Part shown: piece after piece, positions 1 to 8,520 of the stretch | How positions within the stretch are numbered: position 1 is the first letter of the stretch | How the letters are laid out: each line of letters starts with the position of its first letter | Source: Chara braunii | Lineage: Eukaryota; Streptophyta; Charophyceae; Charales; Characeae | Reading direction: 5' to 3' | Length of the DNA: 24,767 nucleotides | Assembly (NCBI GenBank): GCA_003427395.1 | Contig: BFEA01000212.1 | Location: 1,596,174-1,620,940, forward strand | Translations under genes and position numbers: made by a program | Notes under the pieces: generated by a model | What the model saw: only the letters and a program-made list of their open reading frames with translations | Told to the model about the DNA's origin: nothing | The model's database searches: none

Positions 1-59
<59 letters not shown>
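1..59. repeat. (TC)n microsatellite
   Basis: Uninterrupted TC dinucleotide run at the window edge, so its true length is unknown. It is followed to about 120 by CT-rich sequence. It is one of three long CT/GA tracts in the window. Confidence 0.98.
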
Positions 60-62
<3 letters not shown>

Positions 63-1084
63 CTACTCCTCCCTTTCCCTCCCTCTTCGCCTTGCCCTCT
101 CTCTTCCCCTCACTTGGCATATGACTAACCCTTCTCCCCTCACTTGGTACATTGCCAGGGTGCGAAAGGTAAGAAGGGATCAGACCTCACTTGGTGGAGA
201 AAGAGGGCAAGGGGAGGGTAGCCGGTCCCTTGCGCCACCAAGAAGGCAAAGGAAGGACGGTTGAGAAAGTGGGAAAAAGAGGCGGAATCCGAGAGGGAGT
301 ATAAGTGAAAGCAAGGTCAGTTTGACTCAACCATTTCCCCTGCTGCATGACTATGAGAAGAGGATGGGCTGATTGAGCAAAGAAAAGAGAACAAAGAATA
401 GCCAAAGAGTTTGAAAAGATAGGCATGTGGGAAGGGCTATGTGTTGACCCCCAACGGGGGATTGTATGGAGTTTTGCTTTGTGTGGGATTGTGCAGGTAA
501 GTGAAGGCTAAAGATGCGTTGAGCGGGATAGGGTCGGGAGGAACGGGGCATCAGAATGAAAAGGGAAGAGGGACAAAGGGGTTACGGGACCTTTAGCATA
601 AAACCAACCCATGAGAATGACCTTTGCGTTTGAGATTTGGAGTATAAATGAGGGAATGGGGTACAATCTTGCCAAGAGAAATGTGAAGTTATGTGTGCAT
701 GCATATAAATGCCCTGAAAAAACTAAGGGGCCTATCGTGATAAGGTTGAATGTGAATTGTGAGACCCGATGGGTGCGTAAAGGCAAGGGGGAGGACGGCT
801 TCGCCACATTTCGATGACACCGTAGGAAAACAATGCTTAGGGAAATGGTGCGCGGCCTAAGGATGACGCTTAGCCTGCGCACAAAGGAAGAAAACTTTCA
901 AGGAACCCCTGGACTGCCTGCGTATTGGAAGGAGCAATTGCTTGAAAACACAACCAAGAAGCAAAAAAAATCAACGTTGACCGAATGACCAGCGAGATTG
1001 CCACCCGGCGTGAGGGCTGAGCTATCCCCAGTGTCAAAGCTCTCTCGCGCGATGGCCCACCCCCATCCATCTCAAAGCACTAGG
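60..1084. other. Unassigned DNA left of the gypsy remnant
   Basis: No recognisable gene. The short open frames here (all under 125 codons) have no family-like motif and occur on both strands. Near the right end, CACCCCCA (1058-1065) and TGGGGGTG (1085-1092) form a perfect 8-bp inverted repeat. The homology of the minus-strand pol fades at about 1085-1200, so the junction with foreign sequence lies there. No LTR copy of the sequence near 5848 could be found by eye. Confidence 0.6.
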
Positions 1085-1292
1085 TGGGGGTGACCCCGGG
1101 ACGAATGGCCCGCGCCTTGAGCATGAGCGTGGGCGGGCCGAGCCAACTGGGACCCGCAGTGGGGTCGACTAAGGCTCGAAAGTCTACCTGGGTCTGGCCC
1201 TACACCGTCTCGATGATGAAAGGCTTTTCCTCAGTCCCTTCATAGTTAGGCGCCCCCAATACTAATCCTCCTTCCTTGAATTTCCCTTTCAT
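1085..1292 (-). pseudogene. RNase H start stub of gypsy pol (truncated)
   Basis: Directly downstream of the reverse transcriptase and in the same frame, translation gives MKGKFKEGGLVLGAPNYEG and then a PFIIET-like block. In Ty3/gypsy proteins this is the linker into RNase H, and the block is normally followed by the first catalytic Asp (..ET-D). Here a Val and then a TAG (1200-1202) follow, and beyond that no RNase H motif is visible. It is separated from the RT by TAG at 1293-1295. So most of RNase H and all of integrase of this element are missing from the window, probably by deletion or replacement. The left boundary is approximate. Confidence 0.55.
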
Positions 1293-2867
1293 CTAGGTCA
1301 CCGCTTCTTCTTGATCTTCACCCCAAACCCATTCCTGATCCTGACGCACCAGTTTCCTTAAATGCTCGGTCTTAGCGGCAAAGTCCTTCACAAAACTCCT
1401 CCAAAATCCACAGGTGCCAAGAAAACTTCTCACATCCGTTATGGAGTGAAAAGGCACTGGCCACTCTAAGATTTTGTCTGTATTTTTCACATCTGGCCTT
1501 CGACCGCTCTCATTACAGACAAAACCTAGAATGGTAGCTTCTTTCATGTAGTGCTTGGATTTTGGACCACTTGCAGTAAGGTTGTACTCCTCTAACAGGC
1601 TCAAGACCTGATCGAGGTCCTGGATATGTTTCTTGACAAAACGCCTTACCCCGGGCATTACTTCGTCCTCCTCTTTCTCTTTTGGGCCTTTGACCGCCAA
1701 GTCATCAATATAGGGTTGAGTGATGTGTGGACTGACCGTTTGCATGGCCCTGATCATGTGTCGTTGCACCATTGCCATTGCATTAGTCCAACCTTGAGGG
1801 GCCACATTCATATGAATCAGTCCCCTTGGCGTGTGCATTGCTGTTACTGGCCTATCCGGCGGGTATACAGGAAACTGGTCATACCCAGAATAGAGGTCTA
1901 TGAGTGAAATTATAGACCTCCCTGCGCATGATTCTGACAACGCATTTGCGTTTGGCAAGCCTCCCGCGTCCCGCACTGTCACCGCATTCAACCGTTGCAA
2001 GTCTTGCACCCATCGCAGCGTCCCATTTGGCTTAATAAAGCAGAACCAAGGGGATGCATACAGTCCGCTAGAGTAGTCAGCAACATGTGTGCGCATCTTG
2101 CCATCTAGATAGTCCACCACCATCTTCTCCTCGTCAGGATTCGGATACCTCACGCCCCTTAGATTCCAAGGTTCATGTGGGACGGTATGGATTCGACTCA
2201 TTGAAACCTTGTCCACATCCAGCCTTCCACGCTGATCATCATTAAAGGCGTACGCGCGATGCCTCTTCTTTATCAACTGCACCATGAAGGCCTTCTCTTG
2301 GGGTGAAAGGAAACCCGATTCTCCAACTATCAGCTTCCCTTCATTTTCCTCGTTGATACGACACGGATCATTTAGCGCCTGCTCTCGCGTACGCCGTATC
2401 GACCCTCGTTCCCGCTCGTAATAAACCTCCTCATCTTCTGTAACGAGCATGGGAACAGGGCGGCACTTCTTATCTACCATCTTGTACCGCCTTTGGGCGC
2501 CCTGCTTAAGCCGTCCCCTAAAAAAAGTTGGTTTGTTGTTTGTGCCTACGCCATCGCAGGGCCCCCCCTTCCTCCGGGAAGCCGATAGATACCCCACTTC
2601 CCCCACCTGAGGGTTTTCCAAGACTTGCTCCCGCAGCGCCTTAATCGCCTCTGGATCTGCCATCTCATGTGCCGCCACGATCTCCATAGCCTTATTTACA
2701 TCTGTAAGAGTTAGTGACAGCACCTCCGCCCCACCTTCCTCCTTGGGTTCTTCCCAAAGTCTCCGCCGCTCATTTTCTGACTCTATAAAAGTGAATGAGC
2801 CGGAATTAGGCCTATTCCGCTCGCTCCCTGGCCCCGTGTTCCGGCAGGTGATAACTTCGTAGTTCCC
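1293..2867 (-). pseudogene. pol: Ty3/gypsy reverse transcriptase region
   Basis: RNA-dependent DNA polymerase that copies retrotransposon RNA into DNA inside the virus-like particle. The frame is open from the TGA at 2868-2870 to the TAG at 1293-1295. The N-terminal part (about 2867-2200) is a charged linker with NERRRLW. The palm then shows SPWFCFIKPNGTLRWVQDLQ, SLIDLYSGYDQF (first catalytic Asp), the VAPQGW turn, and the catalytic YIDD at 1701-1712, where gypsy elements usually have F/Y-x-DD. After it come the thumb-like ILGFVCNESGRRPD and VRSFLGTCGFWRSFV, which is typical of the RT connection. The catalytic residues are intact, but the flanking stops, the lost RNase H and integrase and the upstream frameshifts make the element non-autonomous. 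The family call is firm; the exact lineage is not determined. Confidence 0.93.
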
Positions 2868-3240
2868 TCAGGCCGGATCACTCAGGAGTAATATCATCGT
2901 TCCATCGTGCTTATTGAAGATCAAGGTCTCCGTCCTGCACATGAACGATCTACCCAGGAGGATAGGATGATCGACGTCTGGCATGACGAAGAAAGAGGTC
3001 CTTGCCCGCACCTTGCCCATCTCTATAATGACATTGGATGCCGTGCCACAAAAAACTGCCTTGCAATTAGCCCCGTGCAGTACGCCATGATCCGCACGGT
3101 CAATCTCCAGACCGAGCATGAGAGCATCCCTTTCTCTGATGATGTTTATCTCGGCGCCCGTATCCATCATCGCAACACTTTTTTTCTCTTTCACCACCAA
3201 ATCCACCAACCCGCATGTTGCACGCTTCTTGGGGCGGACG
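2868..3240 (-). pseudogene. pro: Gypsy aspartic protease
   Basis: Retropepsin that cleaves the Gag-Pol polyprotein and acts as a homodimer. The active site reads VAMMDTGAEINII (Asp-Thr-Gly-Ala), and the second conserved motif is HPILLGRSF, about 80 residues later. The frame can be traced upstream of the first possible start through KKRATCGLVDLVVKEKK. That stretch is joined abruptly to the acidic linker in another frame (near 3230), so a deletion or frameshift lies at the linker-protease junction. It ends at TGA 2868-2870 and is followed in the same frame by reverse-transcriptase linker sequence. Protease and RT were therefore one reading frame, separated now by a single stop. Length and motif order are normal for the family. 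Confidence 0.88.
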
Positions 3241-3897
3241 CCAGAACGTCCTTTAGGTTCATAAGGTCATTATGACCTTCGAGGAGCCTATCCACCATTC
3301 TCTCTACATCAAAGCCTTCTTCTAGCCTGACTGCGTACTTCCTTTTCTTTGGCGTGCCGTCCTGCTGACCTGGATCAGCCTCCTCCTGGATTCCTCTCCT
3401 TTGGGCCCTTAATTCCGTCTGTCGATCCCCCTCTTGACGGAGCCTCTCGTCCTCCGTATCATCATCCTCCTCTTCTTCTTCCTCCGGGACCTCAACCACT
3501 TCTTTCCTACGCTCAGGCTCAGGTCTCCTTCGAGGAGGTGCCTGACTCGGCGCCTGACTTGGCGCCTGACTAGGACCAGCCTTACTTTGGCTCCTGGTTT
3601 GTGCTGCTTGCGGTGCCCGTCCATAGGAGGCCTGAATGTCATTCCTGACCTAGGGCCCGACCCTGCGGTCGCGACCACGGGATAGCTTTGCTGCCCCGAT
3701 GCCGGTCCTGGGCCGAACTCATAGAGGAAGACATTTGGAAGGTCGGCCTCCCATCCTTGAACTTCATCACACAATTCCTTTACCCTTTGCTGGTACCTTC
3801 CCAATTTTCCCAGCAAGTCTTGTGGGGAGTCCTCGTCATCCGACTCAACGACTATTGGCTCTTCTTTTATAGTCCCAGCCTTTAGTCGCTGGGTCAC
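3191..3897 (-). pseudogene. Gag-Pol acidic linker, two overlapping frames
   Basis: Low-complexity, charged part of the polyprotein between nucleocapsid and protease; no enzymatic motif. The upstream part (3897 to about 3680) reads through IKEEPIVVESDDEDSPQDL and a helical stretch. At a CCC run near 3680 the plausible reading jumps by one frame into RGRDRR-like sequence. That frame then meets TAG at 3650-3652, a SQAP triple repeat near 3550, an EEEEEEDDD run near 3470, and KKRKYAVRLEEGFDVERMVD near 3310. The frame is inferred from the continuity of composition. I read the breaks as a 1-nt indel plus a nonsense change. Confidence 0.65.
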
Positions 3898-4046
3898 CTC
3901 CTCACTCTCCCCGTGACCTCTTCAATTATCACGAGCGAGTCCTCCCTCTCTTGCCATAGCCTGAACATTGTCGGAGGCGCCGGCCCTGCCGCTGCCCGCC
4001 TTTGAGCTTCCAGTCTAACCCCACCTGGGATCTTTGGGTCAATCTA
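3894..4046 (-). pseudogene. Gag-Pol linker, segment after the zinc knuckle
   Basis: In the frame of the zinc knuckle, translation continues past TAG 4044-4046 as IDPKIPGGVRLEAQRR, then FRLWQEREDSLVIIEEV, and ends at TGA 3894-3896. The next frame picks up at 3897. The stretch is charged and lacks motifs. It is assigned to the element because it continues the knuckle frame and abuts the next linker frame. Confidence 0.5.
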
Positions 4047-4262
4047 CTTCCCAAATTTATCATATATGTCCCCATCCATATTTGTGGAGATTAGGCCCAC
4101 AAGCTCGTCGTCCCGCCGCTGCTGGCAAAACCGAATGGTGTGGCCCACAACGCCACAATGCCGGCAGGTGGCACTTCGCCAATCAAAGCGGGGCCTCCCA
4201 TACCCTTGACCCCCTCTTGACTGCCCTGTTTGCCTTGGCTCTGGCTTCCTTTGCCATTCCAC
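4044..4262 (-). pseudogene. gag: Gag nucleocapsid CCHC zinc knuckle
   Basis: RNA-binding nucleocapsid domain. The motif CRHCGVVGHTIRFC (4125-4166) fits C-x2-C-x4-H-x4-C exactly. It is preceded by basic, Gly/Arg/Gln-rich sequence and followed by a short tail ending in TAG 4044-4046. It lies one frame away from the Gly-rich segment just upstream, so a frameshift occurred near 4250. The knuckle residues themselves are intact. Confidence 0.88.
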
Positions 4263-4822
4263 CCACCACCACGTCCCCCGCCATTCCGTCCTCGGCCGCC
4301 ACCCCCTCGACCTCCTTGTCCCCGACCACCATTGCCTTGCCCTCCTTGCCCTTGAGCTCCTCCTCCTGCCACGCTAGCCTGCGAAGCTTGCTGCGAGGTA
4401 GGAGGCTGGGCCGCGAACTGACCCTGGGCTGCTGGGAAACTTGGCGGCCCTCCGCTCGCTGATGGGCCCAGATATGGGACCATCTGTCATGAATGGGCTT
4501 GGCCCGTTCCGCACGAGTTGCAGTGGTTACAGCTAGGCCAGGGTGCCATTTGACAATACGGCACCCAATGTCCATAGGCTGGTGGCGGCCCCATCTGCGA
4601 GGGCCCGACCGACATATGTGTCGTTGTGACGGCAGCCGGTGGCGCAGCGATCGCTTGCAGGATCTGTCCCTTCCCCGAGCCTTTACCTCCCAGCAACAAG
4701 TTACGTTGCTTGCGCTGGGCCTTGGTAAGAACTTGTGATCCCGTCTCCTCCTTTCCGTAGTCCTCCTGCCTGGTACCTTCATCCCCTGCCTCTTTTCCCC
4801 GACTTTGGACTACGGTCACCAC
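4230..4822 (-). pseudogene. gag: Gag C-terminal region, Gly/Gln-rich
   Basis: Low-complexity part of Gag between capsid and zinc knuckle. It reads from 4822 through AQRKQRNLLLGGKGSGKG, a Pro-rich stretch, and an internal TGA at 4487-4489. It then continues in the same frame (next codon CAG, then ATG at 4481-4483) into QQ/GG-rich repeats with several GGRG and GQGG units. The TGA probably replaced CGA. Composition is typical of RNA-binding Gag tails. It overlaps the end of the capsid frame (4816) by a few bases, which indicates a frameshift there. Confidence 0.72.
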
Positions 4823-5505
4823 CTTCTTCTGTACCCCGCGTCCTGGCCATAGCCTAGTTTCGCGAGCACGTTGGTAACGATCCTCTTTACCCCCGGGGTC
4901 CCAGATGCGGTAGCATCCCTTTCCTTCCTCTTCCTCCTCTGCAAGCGCATCTGGTGCTGCTCCACTTGGTCCAGGCTCCCGTCCTCTACTCCCTTGTCAA
5001 TAGTGGCCCAGGTGAGCTTCGCATTGCACACTCCATGGCTCGTCAATTCGGAGGCTTCTGACGCCGTGAGCAATCCCAAAAAAATGGCACATTGCGCCTC
5101 TTCCGAGATCCCATGAACTTTCCTCGCCCTTTTCTTAAATTCCTGTACAAACGCCCCTATCATAGTGAAATCATCCTTGTTCATGGCCTCGAGGTCCGCG
5201 GTGGTTAGCAACCCATCGCCCAACCGATACTTACGCTGCATGCCCTCTCTGAACCTTGCCCAGCTACCAAGGGGGGCATCCACAACCTTTCCCACTTCTT
5301 GATGATGCCCATGAAGTACATATTTCAAAATTCGCTGGAACTTCACCTCGTCTGACAAGCCCACCATCGCTTCTCCACTGAAGTGGAAGGTATCAATTTT
5401 CGGGACATTGCTTGATGTCTTCTCATGCCTATCAATGGTCGCACTAAGGTCCTCCAATGTCAGGACCCTTCCCGCACCATCCACTATGTCACTGGGCTCC
5501 GGCAT
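4816..5505 (-). pseudogene. gag: Ty3/gypsy Gag capsid
   Basis: Structural protein of the virus-like particle. ATG at 5503-5505 is taken as the start because an in-frame TGA lies about 18 bases upstream. About 229 residues. The retrotransposon-Gag core shows VKFQRILKYVLHGHH, GSWARFREGMQRKYRLGDGL, TMIGAFVQEFKKRARKVHG and AQCAIFLGLLTASEASELT. This is the helical pattern of the Ty3-type capsid, with the W..F....KY/RY block. A basic helix (QRRKRKERD) follows. The N-terminal part before VGLSDEVKF seems short, which may mean an internal deletion. The frame ends at 4816-4818, one frame off from the Gly-rich Gag tail. It is the first gene after leader and PBS, as expected. Confidence 0.85.
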
Positions 5506-5595
5506 CTTGATAGACGTCTCTTTTCAACTTCCTGTACGAGAAAACAAACACTCATCTACTCAATGTGCTACCCCAACGAGATCTCTACCGTACGT

Positions 5596-5640
5596 CCTAC
5601 CTAGTCCACCCCCCCAGGCTGTCTATCTGAACTAGGTAGG
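5596..5640. promoter_or_regulatory. Perfect 10-bp hairpin in the retroelement leader
   Basis: CCTACCTAGT (5596-5605) and ACTAGGTAGG (5631-5640) are exact inverted repeats with a 25-nt loop. They lie between the PBS (5827-5845) and the gag start (5505) on the minus strand. In retroelement RNAs this zone often holds packaging or dimerisation structure; that role here is inference. Confidence 0.6.
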
Positions 5641-5826
5641 GTTCTCCTTCATAGTTCTTTTTAAGCTGAGCAGACCACTAACCTGTTCAAGAGTCACTAG
5701 ATTTTCTCATTCATACTTAGTCATATACAAATCAATACCCAGTCTCATTCTTTCTTCCTATGCCTATTTCCATCTCATTCTCTTACTCGGATGTCGTTCC
5801 ACCAGGGACAACGGTAGGCTTCCGTT

Positions 5827-5845
5827 ATCCCCGGCAACGTCGCCA
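5827..5845 (-). promoter_or_regulatory. Primer-binding site, tRNA-Asp type
   Basis: The minus strand reads TGGCGACGTTGCCGGGGAT. This matches 18 of 19 bases of the complement of the 3' end of plant tRNA-Asp (TGGCGCCGTTGCCGGGGAT), the primer of several plant gypsy lineages. It lies about 320 bases upstream of the gag start and is preceded, two bases away, by a 5' LTR that ends in ..CGACA on the minus strand. It fixes the 5' end of the element's internal region. Confidence 0.82.
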
Positions 5846-5847
5846 CC

Positions 5848-6380
5848 TGTCGAGCCATCGGTCCGGCACCGCACAAGGCAACGCGGGACCCTCCCGGCCG
5901 CGTCACGCAGGAGTTGGTTTGAATCCTCGTCGCGAATGTACATGGAGCTTCCGCAAGCCGCTCCGGCCGAGTGCGCCAGCCATACCTCTCGCGAGCCCCT
6001 ACGACAGGACAGGGCCTACGCGAGGCACGACTTACCTCCACCTTACGGGAGCTGTCACCTCCCTTCGGTGGGCGTATCCCCGCCGAGCTACCAGTCCACA
6101 GTACAAAATCTGATCAGTTGCTATCGTAGAGGTGGACCAGCCGAGGGCGTTTCTCGTTCTCTGTAGCATAGGGGGTACGTGGGGTATTACGCCTCTATCG
6201 GACCCGTACGTGAACCGATATCTTGGGGGGCTGAAGTCCCAAGGGCGATTCGTCGCCGGTCGACTAGGACGTATCCCACTCACCACGCGCACACTACTCT
6301 ACAAACAAAAAAATAAAACACACACACTCACACGCACATCAAACAACGCGACAACACTCCTAGTCCCTTAGTAGTCGTCC
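5848..6380 (-). repeat. Presumed 5' LTR of the left gypsy element (outer edge undefined)
   Basis: Immediately outside the PBS, the minus-strand sequence ends in ACA followed by GG and then the PBS, as an LTR should. The LTR must therefore start at 5848 in plus coordinates and run right. I cannot place its outer end, because no second LTR copy was found left of the pol remnant. The end coordinate given is only the point where different repeat structure begins. A TGTTACAGG on the minus strand at 7913-7921 is one possible outer end. Confidence 0.4.
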
Positions 6381-6994
6381 CATAACTCTTCGATGCGGGG
6401 ATCGGACAGGCATCACGCGCGAGACTTAGTATAAAATCGCACGGATGCAGGGCCTACTCATATCGACTCGCAATGCAAGCAGTCGCAGTCATGGGGTACT
6501 ATGTAGTACCCATACTCATGTGGTCCTCGTTAATCTCGAGGGTCGCATTCGACCCTCAAATGTCGACTGACACGCGCCTTGAGGGTTAATCTCTCGACGT
6601 TGGACAACCGCCAAGTGCGGTTGAACAACACCCTCTTCTGCACCCTGCGGAGAGTGGGTGGTACACAGGTTCGTACCTGTGGTAGCAATCGTCTCTTATC
6701 GCCCTGGAGACCAGCTCCGTCATCTAGGGCCTGGAAAAGAGACAAGGGGTTTGACTTTGACGGCTGTCACGGACTACAACGTCCAACCATAATAACTCTA
6801 AAAAGCAAAACTAGGTCGAAGGCCTCCCTATCCCAAAAATCACTACCTCGGGTAACTTTTTCGCTTGGCACCAGTGACCTATACCGATCCTGGACACTCG
6901 TGTGTATGTATGAATCCCTTGATCCCATAACTCTAGACACTAGGACGACGAAACGTCGCGCGCAAGACTTTGATATAAAGTTGTGGAGTTGCAA
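6379..6994. repeat. Diverged direct duplication, ~544-bp period, with TATA-like motifs
   Basis: CCCATAACTCT at 6379-6389 recurs at 6924-6934. About 30 bases on, GCGCGAGACTTAGTATAAAA near 6417-6436 corresponds to GCGCGCAAGACTTTGATATAAA near 6958-6979, and a GCA then follows in each. The offset stays at 543-545 bases. Both copies carry a plus-strand TATA-like element (TATAAAA at 6430-6436, ATATAAAG at 6973-6980). This suggests an old duplication of a promoter-like segment; sequence between the copies is not obviously related. Confidence 0.5.
6494..6681. repeat. Hairpin cluster A (four perfect inverted repeats)
   Basis: Four short perfect hairpins lie within 190 bases. GGGTACTA/TAGTACCC is at 6494-6511 (2-nt loop), GAGGGTCG/CGACCCTC at 6538-6557 (4-nt loop), CAACCGC/GCGGTTG at 6605-6623 (5-nt loop), and CACAGGT/ACCTGTG at 6664-6681 (4-nt loop). 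Spacings are 44-67 bases. Arms and loops differ between units, so they are not simple copies of one repeat. Confidence 0.7.
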
Positions 6995-6999
6995 GCATT

Positions 7000-7390
7000 T
7001 CTTACATCAACCGGCGATGCTAGTCATACGCGGTAATCGCAGCTTCGCCCTCTCGATATTGAATGGCTGAAGGAATATATTGTGAGGGGCCTTCACGATA
7101 TGGGACGGCTAAAGGACATGCCGTTCAGCCCTCGCGACATTTCTGCCCTCAGGGTTGGGTGTCTCGACGGGCAGGGCGGATAGGCTCTACGCGAGGGAAG
7201 ACCCCTTCTCTGCAGAGTCTAGGGCTTGGGATGTCCTGGACAAGGACCTTGAACCCCGGCCCAGGACCAACGTCCGACTAAGAATTCAAAAAAAGCATAC
7301 AATCTAGAGGAGGGGGGTTTTCTGCCAACCTCAGCCCCTGTTTAACCCTTAATACGTTGGCCCTTTGGGCCAGGCGGACTTCCAACATAG
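7000..7390. other. Non-coding stretch, nothing assigned
   Basis: No open frame with family-like content and no RNA gene seen. Moderately GC-rich. Confidence 0.4.
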
Positions 7391-7392
<2 letters not shown>

Positions 7393-7440
<48 letters not shown>

Positions 7441-7461
7441 GACGATATATATATATATATA
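7393..7461. repeat. Compound (CA)n/(TA)n microsatellite
   Basis: An AC run to 7427 is followed by a TA run, the spacer GACG (7441-7444), and a second TA run. The two TA arms are self-complementary and flank the spacer, so the tract could extrude as a cruciform. Confidence 0.95.
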
Positions 7462-7827
7462 CAAGAGGGGATAAGTATGTGACGATCACTTCTCACAATC
7501 GAAGTGGGGCTCCTCACAACCATATGTATATGTGTGATCGCAGACAATCAAATCCAAAATCTGAACCATAGACCATACATGCAATCACGTCAAAGAATCA
7601 AACAAGATCCACACACTACACGGAGTCAACCCCAACCACTCCCCGCACTCATACCCCTGTCCACCCAACCATAATTAAATACTTAGCAACTTTGTTAAAT
7701 GATCATTCAATAAAAATCGGTGAAGCCTTAACAAAACAATAGAAATCACCAGAGGGCTAAAGCCTCTTAGGTTGAGTATCGAGGGTGGATTGGAATTGAG
7801 TTGTAAACCGACGAATCGGCAACCGAC

Positions 7828-7846
7828 CTGTTATCAGTGATAACAG
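7828..7846. repeat. Perfect 8-bp hairpin
   Basis: CTGTTATC-AGT-GATAACAG with a 3-nt loop. A second weaker hairpin, TGATCC-TCAAG-GGATCA, follows within 25 bases. Confidence 0.7.
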
Positions 7847-7938
7847 AAGATGATCCTCAAGGGATCAAGCTGAATCTAGTCCAAGTCCTGAATCAGATGG
7901 ATAAAGCTGGCCTGTAACACAAGACAAGTCAACGCCCA

Positions 7939-7972
7939 AGACTAACCCTATAAGTCCTATGGGGAATAGTCT
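7939..7972. repeat. Two-part hairpin, 34 nt
   Basis: An outer stem AGACTA/TAGTCT (7939-7944, 7967-7972) encloses an inner stem CCCTATA/TATGGGG with one G-T pair and a 5-nt loop. The two stems are separated by a small internal loop. It lies in the same non-coding block as the hairpin array at 8722-9570. Confidence 0.65.
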
Positions 7973-8119
7973 CCATATCGTGATCTCACCCAAGCTCCTG
8001 CTAACTAACTAGGTCTAAGTCTACTTCTAAGTCAGTGCCCAAAGAAGAGATAGACCTTTGGCAGGATCTCCTCTAAACAGAGTGGGTTGCCAAAACTGCC
8101 ACCTGTCAAAATATAATTT

Positions 8120-8520
8120 AACTCTTCTAAACTAAGAGAATTTCGACAGCGCTTCCCGTAGGAAAACTGCCTTTCCACAATTTATATAAGTCTAAACAAG
8201 AAACCAATAATAGTTTTTGACTCTCCAAAGTCAAATTTTGTCTAACTCCCTGAATTAGCAAAAATTTGGGCAGCACTCCCTCTAGGAAAGGAGACTTCCC
8301 ATATTTTTACTAAGCCATGTATAAAAAGTTTGATAAGAGCTTTGGAAAGCCAAAATTTGATTAACTCCTTGGATTTGCAGAAATTTCGGCAGCTCTTCTC
8401 GTAGGAAAAGTGGCTTACCAAGATTTATAAAAGCCCAAGTATAATAAATGATCTCAGAAAATGCAAAATTTGATCTAATTAAAAAAAACTATCACAAAAA
8501 ATGCAGAAATTGGATCTAAC
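8120..8520 (+). repeat. Degenerate ~119-bp tandem repeat, three units and a partial fourth
   Basis: Units begin at AACTC around 8120, 8244, 8363 and (degenerate) 8477, spaced 124, 119 and 114 bases apart. Each carries in order AACTCC, an AATTTCGGCAGC-like block, a T/CCCGTAGGAAAA-like block, and an end block like CAAAATTTGATCTAACTCC. Identity between units looks like 50-65% by eye. The block is AT-rich and has no open frame. The same order of short motifs is familiar, from memory, as a non-coding plant repeat; this is unverified. Confidence 0.65.

Noticed and set aside
4034-4782. Plus-strand and third-frame reading frames over gag
   Set aside because: They overlap the recognisable Gag and zinc-knuckle sequence in other frames and have no motif of their own.
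5905-5930. tRNA T-arm-like GGTTTGAATCC
   Set aside because: There is no A box upstream at the right distance and no acceptor stem, and it lies inside the presumed LTR.
7278-7547. 89-codon minus-strand frame
   Set aside because: Its middle is translated CA/TA microsatellite (Cys-Val and Tyr-Ile repeats).
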